Notes under the pieces: model-generated
Told to the model about the DNA's origin: nothing
Database searches by the model: none
The model's input: the letters and a program-made list of their open reading frames with translations, nothing else
Position numbers and translations under genes: made by a program
Shown: in pieces, positions 16,183 to 26,200 of the stretch
How positions within the stretch are numbered: the first letter of the stretch is position 1
How the letters are laid out: every line of letters starts with the position of its first letter
DNA from: Acrocarpospora phusangensis
GTDB taxonomy: Bacteria > Actinomycetota > Actinomycetes > Streptosporangiales > Streptosporangiaceae
Length of the DNA: 64,000 nt
NCBI RefSeq assembly: GCF_016862995.1
Contig: NZ_BOOA01000006.1
Span: forward strand, 119,989 to 183,988
Direction: 5' to 3'

Positions 16183-16602
16183 ATGGCCAGCACGACCACA
16201 TCCGCCGACCTCGCCGCCTCGCCGGACCGCGTCTGGGCGCTCATCGGCGGCTTCGACTCGTTACCCGACTGGCTGCCTGCCATCACGGGCAGCGAGCTCC
16301 TCGAGGGTGGCCGCGTCCGCCGGGTCACCACCAAGGACGGCGGCGTCATCGTCGAGCGCCTCCAACACTTCGACGAGCAGGCCCGCACCTACAGCTACTC
16401 CGCCCCCGAGCCGCCCCTCCCGGTACAGGACTACCGCGCCACCATCGCCGTACACGAGGTTCCCGGCGAACCGGAAAGATCCCAGGTGGAATGGTCCGCC
16501 AGTTTCACCCCGGCAGGGGTCGCCGAAGAGGAAGCGATCGCCATCGTCAACCGCGTCCTGAGCGGCGGCCTCGACGCCCTGCGGCGAACACTCGACGCCT
16601 GA
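16183..16602 (+). CDS. SRPBCC (START/Bet v 1-like) family protein
   Basis: 139 residues; AGGAG lies 7 bases before the ATG. SPDRVWALIGGFDSLPDWLPAI is the standard opening of polyketide cyclase/dehydrase-like SRPBCC proteins, and the C-terminal helix (VNRVLSGGLDALRRTL) closes the hydrophobic ligand cavity. It binds a small hydrophobic molecule; catalysis cannot be assumed. It follows the AraC gene by 66 bases and may be in the same transcript. Confidence 0.85.
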   Translation: MASTTTSADLAASPDRVWALIGGFDSLPDWLPAITGSELLEGGRVRRVTTKDGGVIVERLQHFDEQARTYSYSAPEPPLPVQDYRATIAVHEVPGEPERSQVEWSASFTPAGVAEEEAIAIVNRVLSGGLDALRRTLDA

Positions 16603-16868
16603 CGCCCGCGCGACTCCCGGCCTATCCCTCACCACTGAGTGAGACCGGGCCCCAGCAGCGTCGCCGGTGTCACCGGCGCCCAACCGGCCCGCCGAATGAT
16701 GAGACCGCTACATGTGGGCGCGCTGGATCCCGGGCTGTGACCGGCCCGGGAGCAGGTGCGTGCGGACACGGGCAAGCCATCCGTCCATGTTCCCGCCTGC
16801 CGAGCTCTCGTGAACGGCCAGCGAGGGTAGGAGTCTAGTACTACTCACTTTCACGAGGCATTTACGAC

Positions 16869-18293
16869 ATGGACGGCATGGGCGCCGTGTCGCGGGGGAT
16901 TCGGCGGCGTGCTGAGAAGACGCCGCCGTCACGGGAGCGGTTCATCGATCTGCTGCGGGGAGTCTCGATCCTCGCCGTGGTCCTCGGGCACTGGCTGGCG
17001 ACGGTGGTCGGCTACGACGAAGACGGTGAATTGACCGCCCGGTCGGCGCTGCCCTATCTGCCGTGGGCGCACCCTCTCACCTGGGTGCTGCAGGTGATGC
17101 CGGTGTTCTTCTTCGTCGGCGGGTACGCCAACGCGGTATCGCTGGCCGCGGAACGCAGGCGAGGCGGTAATGCGACCGAATGGCTGCTCGGCCGGGGCGG
17201 CCGGTTGATCCGCCCGACCACCGCCCTGGTGCTGGTCATGGCCGCCGGCGCGCTGATCGCCCATTTGTTCGACGAGGACCCCGCCCGGGTTCGCCTGGTG
17301 GTGTGGTTCGCCTCGATTCCGCTGTGGTTCCTGGTGGCGTACCTGGTCGTGGTGGTGCTGACGCCGGTCATGTACGCCCTGCACCGCCGGTACGGCCTGG
17401 CGGTTCCGGTGGCGCTGGTCGGCCTCGTCGCCGCCGGCGACCTTGCCCGCCTGCTCGGCGAGCCGTTCTACGGCAACGGCAACTTCCTGTTCGGATGGCT
17501 GGCCATCCACCAGATGGGGTTCGCCTGGCGCGAGGATCGGCTGAACCGTGTGAGTGTCGCGCTGGCGTTGATGTTCGGCGGGTTCTGCGCGTTGCTGGTG
17601 CTCACGCTTGCCGGCCCGTACCCGATCAGCATGATCGATGTGCCGGGTGAGCGGCTGCACAACATGTCGCCTCCAAGCCTGGCCCTGCTGGCGGTGGCCG
17701 CCGTCCAACTGGGGACGGCCCTGCTGCTGCGTGACCGGGCTGAGCGGTGGCTGCGGCAGTCGCGTGCGTGGCTGGGAGTGATCGCTGTCAATGCGGTGAT
17801 CTTGACGATCTTCCTGTGGCACATCACGGCCGCGATCCTGGGCTTGGCAGTCCTGCATTTCGCGGGCATCCTGTCCACTCCCAGCGTCGGCTCGACGGCC
17901 TGGTACGCCTGGCGGATCCCCTTGCTGATCATGTTCAGCCTCGTGCTCGCGCTCCTGGTCGCGATCTTCGGATCGATCGAGGTCCGCGCCGCCCTCCGGC
18001 GAGACCGGCTGCCCCGCGGGATCCCGCTCAGCCTGGTCCGGGCAGTCAGCCGTTCAGCGCCACGCTCGGCACTGGCCGTGGCCGGATTCGCCGGGGTTGC
18101 GTCGGGGATACTCGGCAACAGCTTGCTGCCCAGCACGAGCCCTGCCTTGTTCGGGTGGCCGACGCCGGCACTGATCGCCTACCTCTCCGGCGCGGCGGCG
18201 CTGCGCCTCCTCCGAGCGACACCACCGGACGCGAGCTCCCGGCCGGAGCCCCCGGCCACTGGCGACACATGCGAGCGGCGTCTGCCTGACTAA
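16869..18293 (+). CDS. Acyltransferase_3 family polytopic membrane protein
   Basis: 474 residues with about ten membrane segments. RFIDLLRGVSILAVVLGHWL (25-44) contains the R...H pair of the family, in which this His is catalytic, and VMPVFFFVGGYANA is the usual second segment. Members move acyl groups onto exported sugars or lipids such as exopolysaccharides, peptidoglycan or antibiotics. A serine/proline tail follows the last membrane segment. The acceptor is unknown; no polysaccharide genes flank it. Confidence 0.85.
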   Translation: MDGMGAVSRGIRRRAEKTPPSRERFIDLLRGVSILAVVLGHWLATVVGYDEDGELTARSALPYLPWAHPLTWVLQVMPVFFFVGGYANAVSLAAERRRGGNATEWLLGRGGRLIRPTTALVLVMAAGALIAHLFDEDPARVRLVVWFASIPLWFLVAYLVVVVLTPVMYALHRRYGLAVPVALVGLVAAGDLARLLGEPFYGNGNFLFGWLAIHQMGFAWREDRLNRVSVALALMFGGFCALLVLTLAGPYPISMIDVPGERLHNMSPPSLALLAVAAVQLGTALLLRDRAERWLRQSRAWLGVIAVNAVILTIFLWHITAAILGLAVLHFAGILSTPSVGSTAWYAWRIPLLIMFSLVLALLVAIFGSIEVRAALRRDRLPRGIPLSLVRAVSRSAPRSALAVAGFAGVASGILGNSLLPSTSPALFGWPTPALIAYLSGAAALRLLRATPPDASSRPEPPATGDTCERRLPD

Positions 18294-18483
18294 ACGAGGA
18301 TGGCTCCTTGGGTTTTAGTCATGGAGTCGAAGATTTGCGGCCAACAGTGAAAATCGGGATTAGATCGAGGTCAAGCGTCTGGACGAGCACAGAAATCGAC
18401 TCGCACGATGGGAGGGAACGGAAAAGGCGGAGTCGCAACCACACCTGGCGTCCGCCATCCAGTAAAGGATCTCAAGCCTTCCA

Positions 18484-18518
18484 AGGTGGGCCCGGCCACA
18501 AGCCGGCCAGGCCCACCT
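18484..18518. terminator. Hairpin in the 18294-18625 gap
   Basis: AGGTGGGC (18484-18491) pairs with GCCCACCT (18511-18518), with an inner CCGGC/GCCGG stem. It lies between the convergent acyltransferase and SRPBCC genes. I see no gene in the rest of this 332-base gap. Confidence 0.7.
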
Positions 18519-18625
18519 CCCATTGAGCTATCCGCCCGGCCAAACCGATCGTGCTGTCAAAGAAGGCAATCCTTGCCGCCGATGGCCTCAGCCGGGGAAT
18601 GTGCAGGTCGAGTACACCCTTCACG

Positions 18626-19147
18626 TCATCGCTGTCCGGGCGTGTGATGACCGGGCATCGCCTCCTGCCGTGCCTCTCGCTCGGCGGTGGCGCGGAGGCG
18701 CTCCAGCGTCTGCTCCATGCCCTCCCGCAGCTCCGAGCGCCGGTCCCGGCAACCGAACAGGCGGCCGATGATGAACCAGCCGATGCGCGTGATGGGGTCG
18801 GTGACCTCGTAGGACTCGGTCACCGTGGTGCCGTCGCCATCGGGGGTGAACCGGTAGCGCCACACGACGGTGCCGGCGAACTTCTCGGTGCGGGAGAAGG
18901 CGAACTCCTCCCCCGGCCGTACTTCCAGGACGACCGGCCGGTTCCGCCACGAAGGGCCGCGCCGCACCTTGTTGACGGCCTCGAAGCGCGCACCGACCGC
19001 GGGCCCGGTGGCGCCGTCCAGCCAGGTGCACTCAAGGATCTCGGGACTGAACTCGGGGGTCCTGGTGACGTCGGCGACGAGCCCGTACACCAGGTGCGGC
19101 GGGGCGTCGACGTGCATGGTCACCAGGTCATGGTCGAGGGTCTGCAT
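18626..19147 (-). CDS. SRPBCC family protein co-transcribed with a TetR regulator
   Basis: 173 residues. VDAPPHLVYGLVADVTRTPEFSPE is the typical SRPBCC/polyketide cyclase 2 N-terminus; the middle has TWLDGATGPAVGARFEAVN and the end forms the long helix (LREGMEQTLERLRATAEREA). It binds a hydrophobic ligand; the substrate is unknown. Its ATG at 19147 lies inside the end of the TetR gene (20-base overlap), so the two are translationally coupled and controlled by the same promoter. Confidence 0.85.
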   Translation of the reverse strand: MQTLDHDLVTMHVDAPPHLVYGLVADVTRTPEFSPEILECTWLDGATGPAVGARFEAVNKVRRGPSWRNRPVVLEVRPGEEFAFSRTEKFAGTVVWRYRFTPDGDGTTVTESYEVTDPITRIGWFIIGRLFGCRDRRSELREGMEQTLERLRATAEREARQEAMPGHHTPGQR

Positions 19148-19790
19148 CGGAGCCTCCAGTGGGCGAGTAACAGGCGAAGTACATGTCGAGGGCGGTCTCG
19201 GTGAGGCTGGTGAACTGGCCGGTCTCGTAGCCGACCGCCGGCTCGTTGGCCAGTTGCTGGGAGATCAGGCCGCTCACCACGACCGTGTAGAGCCGCAGCG
19301 CCGCAAGGTCCGCCGCGTCGGGACGGAGTTCGCCGAGGCGGACCGCCGCCGCGAACTCGTCGCGGACCTCGGCCATCTGCGCGACGCTCGCGGCGAAGGT
19401 CGCCTCGGTGGGGGCGAACCCGGGCACCGGCCGCCAGAACAGCAGCTGGGCCAGGGCGGGGTTCTCCACCGCCCAGCGGACCAGCGCGGTGGCCGAGGTC
19501 CGCAGGCGCGCGACCCCGGGGGGCTGCCCTTCCGTGGCGGCCCGCATGGCCGCGTCGCTGCGCGCCAGCCCTCTGGCGAACAGCGCGTCGTACAGCGCGT
19601 GCAGGGAGGAGAAGTACTTGTACAGGGATGGCTGGCGCATGCCCAGCCGCCGTGCGACCTCGGAAACCGACAGGCCCCCGACCCCGGCCTCCTCCATGAT
19701 CAGCACAGCTTCGTCGAGCGCCTGGTCGATGGTCTGGCGGCGGTGGGCAAGCCGTCGCGCGTACGGTTCAGGACTCGAACTACTAGCCAT
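19128..19790 (-). CDS. TetR-family transcriptional regulator, autoregulated
   Basis: 220 residues. The DNA-binding domain is at ~20-66: IDQALDEAVLIMEEAGVGGLS and VSEVARRLGMRQPSLYKYF, the HTH ending in the family-typical LYKYF. The C-terminal domain resembles TetR_C_13-like (WHG) regulators. The start codon at 19788-19790 lies inside a perfect palindrome whose twin overlaps the -35/-10 spacer, so the protein most likely represses its own operon (TetR plus SRPBCC). The ligand is probably a small hydrophobic compound. Confidence 0.9.
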   Translation of the reverse strand: MASSSSPEPYARRLAHRRQTIDQALDEAVLIMEEAGVGGLSVSEVARRLGMRQPSLYKYFSSLHALYDALFARGLARSDAAMRAATEGQPPGVARLRTSATALVRWAVENPALAQLLFWRPVPGFAPTEATFAASVAQMAEVRDEFAAAVRLGELRPDAADLAALRLYTVVVSGLISQQLANEPAVGYETGQFTSLTETALDMYFACYSPTGGSDADPRP

Positions 19791-19825
19791 GGCTATAAGA
19801 TATAGCCATGGCTAGTCTCTGTCTA
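19784..19825 (-). promoter_or_regulatory. TetR promoter with two identical 12-bp palindromic operators
   Basis: TAGCCATGGCTA occurs at 19784-19795 and 19803-19814, each a perfect dyad, and the whole 31-base region is itself nearly symmetric. On the minus strand, TAGACA (complement of 19820-19825) and TATCTT (complement of 19797-19802) are 17 bases apart and make a good promoter. The ATG begins 7 bases after the -10, so transcription should start at or near the start codon (leaderless mRNA). A bound TetR would cover both the spacer and the start site. Confidence 0.75.
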
Positions 19826-19910
19826 TGCTTGGCAGGATGTGCCCGAAGCAGGACCCCTTCGACGGCCACTGAGCCGACACCTCGCCGCCCCTGCGCGTAA
19901 CAGGCCGGAG

Positions 19911-21116
19911 TTATTTGATCGCGCTTAGGTTGACCACGATCCGCTTGCCGTTCAGCGGGTACGTGTAGAGGTTCTGGGTGCCGCCGCGCAGCATGGTTTG
20001 ATTCAGGATCCTGCCGTCGCCGGGAGTGCCGGTGATGCCGAGGTCGCCGGTGTCGCCGGTGGTGATGTCGTGCAGGACCAGACGGAAAGTGTCGCCTTCG
20101 CGCTTGGTCAGGATGACGAAGCGGTCGTTGGTGGGCGGGCCGATCAGAAGGCTCGCGCCGACGACTTCGCGGCGGGACGTGCCGTCGCGTTTGGCGACGG
20201 TGAAGCGGTCATTCTGGCCGTGCCTTTGCAGGCACCAGGTGGGGGAACAACTCCAGGGATCCCCCTGGAGTGCGGTGATGTCGCGTTTCTCCCCGGTCAG
20301 CATGTTGACGATGTGCTGGGTGTTGGTCTGCGCCCACTGGACGCCGGTGGTGGCGATTACGGCCCAGGGCCATTCGAGCAGGTGCAGGCCGGGCCGGGAG
20401 GACGGGAGCGGGGCCGGGTCGCCGCCGGTCAGCGGGACCTGGTAGATGCCGCCCGGACCGCGGCGCGAGTAGATCACGCTGCCGTTCTGGATGGTGAGGG
20501 CGTCGAGGTCGCCGTACTTCATGGTCTGGCGGATGGTGGTGACCTTGGTGACTCGGCCGCCGGTGGCGGGGACGGTCCAGAGGTCGAGGGCGCCCTTGAT
20601 GGCTCCCACGGAGACGGTGTACCAGACCAGGCGGCCTTCGCCGATGGTCACACCCGAGGTGTAGCCAGTCGCGGGGGGCGCGGTGAAGGTGAAGAGTTCC
20701 CTGGCGCGGAAGCCGTCCAGTTCGTAGGCCCAGTATCGGGGCTTCTGCGCGGGGCCGGTCCTGGCCAGCAGGGTGTCGGCGTCGAGGAACACCTCCGGCG
20801 TGAAGCTCAGGCCGTTGGGCAGTATCAGCGGCACGGTGTGGACCGCGTCAGGCCAGACTTCGGCCAGCGGCACGGTCCGGGGCTCGCTCGCGGGTGACGG
20901 AACCACTGCGGGCCGCGGCGGCGCGTCCTGCGACGTCAGTACCCGAACCGCGTACGTGGACCCGGCCACCAGCACGACGATCGCGACCGCCGCGGCCAGC
21001 GCCAGCCACGGGGGGCGCCGGACCGACCGGGTGACCAGGAACCTGGACGGATGGGGCGGGGTCTCGTCGTCGGCCATGTCGGCCAGGGTCTCCCGGAGCA
21101 GATCCTCGATGTTCAC
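19911..21116 (-). CDS. Membrane-anchored partner of the SigE-family sigma factor (anti-sigma-like, extracellular propeller)
   Basis: 401 residues from GTG 21116, which overlaps the sigma factor stop as GTGA. A ~45-residue cytoplasmic N-terminus (NIEDLLRETLADMADDETP) is followed by one membrane helix (WLALAAAVAIVVLVAGSTYA) and a ~320-residue outer domain of WD/TolB-like beta-strand repeats. This gene order and topology is typical of proteins that hold SigE-family sigma factors at the membrane, but the N-terminus has no zinc-binding HxxxCxxC motif, so anti-sigma activity is inferred from context. The outer domain would be the sensor. Confidence 0.7.
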   Translation of the reverse strand: MNIEDLLRETLADMADDETPPHPSRFLVTRSVRRPPWLALAAAVAIVVLVAGSTYAVRVLTSQDAPPRPAVVPSPASEPRTVPLAEVWPDAVHTVPLILPNGLSFTPEVFLDADTLLARTGPAQKPRYWAYELDGFRARELFTFTAPPATGYTSGVTIGEGRLVWYTVSVGAIKGALDLWTVPATGGRVTKVTTIRQTMKYGDLDALTIQNGSVIYSRRGPGGIYQVPLTGGDPAPLPSSRPGLHLLEWPWAVIATTGVQWAQTNTQHIVNMLTGEKRDITALQGDPWSCSPTWCLQRHGQNDRFTVAKRDGTSRREVVGASLLIGPPTNDRFVILTKREGDTFRLVLHDITTGDTGDLGITGTPGDGRILNQTMLRGGTQNLYTYPLNGKRIVVNLSAIK

Positions 21117-21619
21117 CTGAGCTCCCTTACCGCGCCGAGTTCCGGCGCGATCTTCCTGAGCCGCTCCAGCGAGCGGTAGATCTGACTGCGCACCGTGCCG
21201 ATCCGCATTCCCAGCAACCGGGCGATCTCGGCCTCGGACAGGTCCTCGAAGTAGCGCAGCACGAGCATGGCCCGCTGTTTCGCCGTCAGCCGGGCGAGCG
21301 CCCCCCGCATGACCAGCCGCAGGTCGGCCGTGTCGGCGTGACCTTCGGCGATCTGGTCGGGGAGGTGGCCGAAGGCGACCTCGGTCATCTGCCCGCGCCG
21401 CCGCCACGAGCTGACCTGCTCGTTGTACATGACCCGCCGTACGTAGCCTTCCAGCGCGCTCGGGTCGTTCAGGCCGCGAAACTTCGCCGCCGTCTTGGTC
21501 AGCGCCGTCTGCACCAGGTCCTCTGCCGCGTGGCGGTCCCCGGTCAGCAGGTACGCGGAGCGGAACAGCGCCCCCGACCGTTCGGTGACGAACGCCCGGA
21601 AATCAGGTTCCAGATCCAC
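21113..21619 (-). CDS. SigE-family (ECF-like) RNA polymerase sigma factor
   Basis: 168 residues from GTG 21619 with GAGGAGG upstream. Region 2 has FRSAYLLTGDRHAAEDLVQ and the family-typical YVRRVMYNEQVSSWRRR. Region 4 has LTAKQRAMLVLRYFEDLSEAEIA and GMRIGTVRSQIYRSLERLR. This is the actinobacterial SigE family (TIGR02983 type), which drives small stress or envelope regulons. It is coupled to the membrane protein that follows it. Confidence 0.9.
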   Translation of the reverse strand: MDLEPDFRAFVTERSGALFRSAYLLTGDRHAAEDLVQTALTKTAAKFRGLNDPSALEGYVRRVMYNEQVSSWRRRGQMTEVAFGHLPDQIAEGHADTADLRLVMRGALARLTAKQRAMLVLRYFEDLSEAEIARLLGMRIGTVRSQIYRSLERLRKIAPELGAVRELR

Positions 21620-21890
21620 CGGTCCTCCTCGCGGTATCACCCATCAAGGACGCGGGCGGCCCGCCAATCTATGCCGGACCCGGGAAAGCACGGGCAATGG
21701 CGGCATATCTCGTCGTCGTCTGGGTTTCGCCGGTGGAGGCGTCGCGCTGACGGACGTGGCAGGGCTGGTCGTGTTCTGGTGATCGCCAGCCCGGAGAAGG
21801 CGGACGTGCCCGCAGTAGGCTTCGCCGGTGCCGTCCAGTTGACGATCACCAGGAAGAATCCTCTGCCGGGCCAGCCGCGGTTCCCGTTCG

Positions 21891-22949
21891 TTATCCGGAG
21901 CGCAGGATGAAGTGCGCCTCGCGATCTCCCCCGCCTGCCGCGGCCACGGCCCACATGCCCCGCTTGGTGCCGGGAATGCGGGCGATCGAGACCTTGGTGA
22001 CCGTTTGGGGGTCGTAGTCGCGCTGGTCGGGGATCGGCAGCCGGGGGCCGTACGAGACCGAGCCTGAGGGCAGGCGCACGAACATCACGCGTTCGCCGAG
22101 GTCGGTGTTGACTCCGGCGGCCCACACCTGGCCAGCGCCGTCGCCGGTGAGACCGGTCAGGCGGCCCCTGGCGACGGGGACGGGCACCTGGCGCCACGTC
22201 TTCCCGTCGTAGCGCAGGGCGATGGGGCGGGAGTCGGCGAGGGTCTTTCCGGCGTAGCCGACGACCCAGACGTTGTTCTTGGCCACCTGCCAGACGCGGG
22301 TGAGCACGCCGTCCTGGATGGGCGGGAGCAGCATGTTCCCCCAGGCGCCGCGCGCGTCACCGTGGATGACCAGCGGCTGGGTGCCGGTGATGCCGACCGC
22401 CCAGACGTCTCCGGTGGAGCGCCGGGCGGTGATGGCATTCAGTGAGCCGCCTAGGCTGAAAGCCGGATAGAAGCCCCGCGTCCTGGTCCACCCCACCACC
22501 ACTGCGGAACCGTTCGGCGTGTTCCCCGCGAACCACGGCTGCCCGGCCACCGCCACGTCGTTGACGCGGTGATACTGGGCGGCGCCGAAGGGCTGGTAGG
22601 TCCGCCAGCGCAGGCCGTCCCAGTGCGCGGCGGCGGCGGTCTCGCCGTTGCCGGCCACCCAGACATTCCTGGGCGAGTCCGCGCTGACCCCGTCCGCGTG
22701 GTAGCTCCGCCACGGCACGTCGGCCTTCCGCCATCGCACGCCGTCCCAGCGTTCGACGCCGGGGCAGCCTTCGCTGTCCTCGGCGCCGCAGCCGTACCCG
22801 ACCGCCCAGGCGTCGCTCGGTCCGGTGGCGGCGACGTCCAGCAGCGCGCTGGCCCGGTCGCCGAGGCGGGCGCCCTTGACGATCCGCCAGTCTTCGGGGG
22901 CGAGGATCTGGTGCGGGACGAGCAGCGACAGGACCAGCAGGAGCTTCAT
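21891..22949 (-). CDS. Secreted propeller-like protein
   Basis: 352 residues with a short signal peptide (MKLLLVLSLLVPHQILA). The body is a series of ~40-residue units around a W-x-VG/AG core: DAWAVGYG, NVWVAGNG, DVWAVGIT, NVWVVGYA, QVWAAGV and MWAVAAAG. This points to a beta-propeller of the WD40/SMP-like secreted type, with no catalytic motif. A second protein of the same style is encoded at 57524-58597. It lies behind the sigma factor operon but is separated by ~270 bases with no recognisable gene. Confidence 0.65.
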   Translation of the reverse strand: MKLLLVLSLLVPHQILAPEDWRIVKGARLGDRASALLDVAATGPSDAWAVGYGCGAEDSEGCPGVERWDGVRWRKADVPWRSYHADGVSADSPRNVWVAGNGETAAAAHWDGLRWRTYQPFGAAQYHRVNDVAVAGQPWFAGNTPNGSAVVVGWTRTRGFYPAFSLGGSLNAITARRSTGDVWAVGITGTQPLVIHGDARGAWGNMLLPPIQDGVLTRVWQVAKNNVWVVGYAGKTLADSRPIALRYDGKTWRQVPVPVARGRLTGLTGDGAGQVWAAGVNTDLGERVMFVRLPSGSVSYGPRLPIPDQRDYDPQTVTKVSIARIPGTKRGMWAVAAAGGGDREAHFILRSG

Positions 22950-23149
22950 GCGGGGTTAGATGCCTGCCGTTCACCTTTTGTTCGGGCATTCCGGGGCGTA
23001 GACCGTCCTCTCGGTGGCCTCCGCGAGGACGTAGGGCTCGCAGCGAAAACCCTGAGACCTGCCGCCCCGTGTACCAGAAGCAGGCGGCCGCTGATGCGGA
23101 GGGCACATCGACGCCGTGCTCGGCTGACTCTGGGCACCCGGGCCGTTGG

Positions 23150-23183
23150 CCAGAAGCCCAGGTCGCTCGACCTGGGCTTCTGG
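23150..23183 (-). terminator. Strong hairpin after the RHS gene
   Basis: CCAGAAGCCCAGGTCG (23150-23165) is followed at once by its complement CGACCTGGGCTTCTGG (23168-23183), giving a stem of up to 16 bp. It lies 32 bases past the RHS stop and isolates it from the gene at 21891-22949. Confidence 0.85.
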
Positions 23184-23214
23184 TCACCCAACCGAGAGGA
23201 CGGGCCTCAGCTGA

Positions 23215-26200
23215 TCATTCGACGAACGTCCCTCCTTGCCGCTTGCCGATGGTGTTCAGCATCGGCTGGTAGAAGTCCTGCTGGTCTTGCGGGCAGGTAC
23301 GCATCGCTTTGCAGGTCGTGTAGCTTTGGTTGTAGACGGTGACCATTATTTGGGTATTCCGCCATGGGTCTGGCGCATAGAGCCGCTTGTTCCACTCGTC
23401 GTACTGCCGTTTGGCCATTGCCTGCCTTTCGTTGGCCGCGTACAGGTCGTCCATGGCCTTCGTGCGGTCCGCCGTCAAGTCCTTGTAGTTGGGGTTGGTC
23501 GTGCTAGGTGTCGGCTGGCTGTACAGCATGTCGGACGCTCCGGCCGCGTGACGCGCGTCTATGTCCGCGGCATTGAGCGCTTTACGCGCCTTTAAGAAAT
23601 TCAGCGACGCCTTCGCGGCCTTCACGCCCGACTTCAGGCCCGCCAAGCCGGGGATCAGGCTCACGGTGGCCACCGAGCAGTCGATCGGCTTGCGGTCGGC
23701 GCACTGTTTGACCGCGTCGACGACGCCGAAGGCGAAAGACACCGCGCCCAGGGCAGCCGCCGCCACCTGAAGGGGAGGCGGTCCCATGGCCAGAAGCAGC
23801 GACGCCGTACCCGTTAGGGCCGAGATGTCCCCAGCGTGGTCAACCAACCACGTGCCGGCGCTCTTCAGCCCGGACTTGGTGTTGTTGTACGCCGCGACCG
23901 CCGACGACTTCACCGTGGAGATCGCCTTCGCGGCCGCCTGGACGTGGTTGTCGGCCACCTGCTTGAGCGCGCTGCCCGCCTTCGACAGCCACGCGGGTGG
24001 CTTGGGCCACCGGCCGTCGGCGTCGGCCATCGTCATCGGGTTGGACCCGGCGTAGGAGTACCCCTGCATCTGCTGGGGGTCCATGTAGTCGATCACCGGG
24101 TCGACGCTGATGAAGCGGCCGAGGGCGGCGTCGTACTCGCGTGCGCCGAGGTGGACCAATCCCGTGTTGTCGTTGACGCCGCCGACGAAGCCCTTGGTCA
24201 TGCCGGTAGGCCAGGTTCCGGACCCCGTACGCGAAGTGCCGTAGGGAGTCTGGCGGCGGACGGTGAGGGCCTGGTCGGAGGCGCGGACCGACACCTGGGA
24301 GGTGCCCTGGTGGTCACCGGCCAGCCAGGTGAGTCCGGTCACCTCGGCCGAGGTGCGGAAGCCGACGGTGACGCCCGCGTGGGTGTAGTAGCGGGTTGTG
24401 GCCTTGGTGCCGCCGGTGCCGCCGGTGACCCGCAGTTCCTGGCCGGGCAGGTAGAGCGTGGCCCCGGCCGGGTCGCGGCGGAGCAGTCGCTGGCCGTCGG
24501 CGTCGTACACGAAGGACGTGCTGCCCGAGGTGTCCGTGGAGGCGGCCAGGCGGCCTTCGCCGTCCCAGGTGAGCGTCTGGGTGCCGTTGGCCGAGGGCCG
24601 GGTGACGGTGTTGCCGGTCGGGTCGTAGCCGTAGGTCGTCGTCGTCCCGTCCGTGGTGGCGCCGGTGAGCGCGTGCGGCTGCGTCGCCGAGTAGGCGTAC
24701 GTCGTGGAGACCGTGCTGCCCGTGGTGCGGGCCACCTGCTCCAGCCGGTTGCCGGCCTCGTCGTATTGCCAGCTCAGCCAGTACTTGGCCGCCCCGCCGA
24801 GCGCGGCTGCCGCCGGGTCGGGGGCGCAGTCGCCGTTGTCCGGCGTCCACGCCTGGGTGAGCCGCCGCTGGGTGTCGTAGCGGAAGCACTGGGTGTCGTC
24901 GGAGGCCGCCGCCTTGGTGAGGTTGCCGACGTTGTCGAATCCGAAGGTCACGTCCTGGACGGTCGAGGGGGCCACTTCGCGGGTGGTGCGGAGACGTTCC
25001 AGGCGGCGGGTGCCCTCCTGGTAGAAGTAGCCGGTGTCCATGATCTGTCCGGTGCCGTTGCGGCGTCCGACGACGGCGAGTTCGCCGTAGCGGGTGTAGT
25101 CGGTCAGGTCCACGTAGCCGGACAGGGTGGCCGGTTTGTCGAGGTCGGTGTAGCCGGTGGCGAGGGTCTCGGCCGCCAGGCCGGTCCCCGCGCCGTCGAC
25201 GTCGGGCAGCCGGGTGGAGGCGGGCAGGCCGTTGGCCGTGTAGGTGTGCGTGTAGGTGTAGGAGCCCGCCAGCGCGCCCTCGGACGAGGGGATCGTGAAG
25301 ATCTCACTCTTGGGCTTGTAGCCGACGGTGTATTCGGTGATCTCCCGGGTGTAGGCGTTGCCGCCTTCGTACCGGACCGACTTGTCCAGCTGACCCGGCA
25401 GCAGCGTGTCGTAGAACCACTCCGCGCGCTTGACGGCGCCCGCGCTGACGCTCTTCTTGCGGCCCAGCTCGTCGTAGGCGAACGTGAGGGAGGCGCCCGT
25501 GGTGTCGGTGATCCTGGTCAGTTCGTTGTGCTCGTTGTAGCTGCTGGTCGTGGTGCCCTTGTCGGGGTCCTTCTCGACGATCTTGTTGCCGCGCAGGTCG
25601 TACTGGTACTCCCAGACGCTGCCGGCCGGGTCGGTGATCTTCTTGAGTTCGCCGCGCTTGTTGTACTCGTATCTGGTGTCGTCGCCGGCCAGGCGCAGCC
25701 GTGTGGTGCGGCCGGAGACGTCGGTGAACATGGTGGACGGGGTGCCGCCCTCGGGCGGGGTCGTCTCGATGCGGTCGCCGAAGGTCGCGGTCGTGGTGCG
25801 CCACTTCTCCACGTTCTTGGAGTAGAAGATCGACGCGGTCTCCCGGCCCGCGCCGTCGTAGAGCTTGCGGGTCTGGGACGGGATGACGTGGTCGCCCAGC
25901 GGCTCGTACAGCGAGGTGCCGGGGGCGCCGTCGGCGACGTAGGCGTCGTTGGTCTGCCACATGCGCCCGGCCGTGTCGTAGAAGCTGTCGGTCACGACCC
26001 GGCCGCCTTGATCACCGGCCTCGGGGGCCTGCGACTGGCGGACCCGTAACAGCCCGTCGTACAGGGTGTGGGAGGTGGTGAGGCCGCCGTTGGCGTTCAG
26101 CCGTGACGTCGTCACCACCACCGGGCCGTCGTTGCGGACCAGGTAGCCGAACTGCGCCGTCGGGGTCGGCTCGCCCTCCCGGCCGGGAGCCCACACCTTG

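Noticed and set aside
16662..16678. CGCCGGTG-T-CACCGGCG as terminator
   Set aside because: The loop is too small for the full stem and the effective 5-bp stem is weak. It is a chance dyad in GC-rich DNA.
18294..18625. tRNA or small RNA in the gap with the hairpin
   Set aside because: No T-loop or acceptor pairing was found; the hairpin is explained as a terminator between convergent genes.
21620..21890. Possible gene between the sigma factor and the propeller protein
   Set aside because: Several frames are open on both strands, but none has a start with a ribosome binding site or a recognisable motif.
23836..26049. Plus-strand frame of 737 residues opposite the RHS gene
   Set aside because: Gly/Val/Arg-rich antisense shadow of the RHS repeats.
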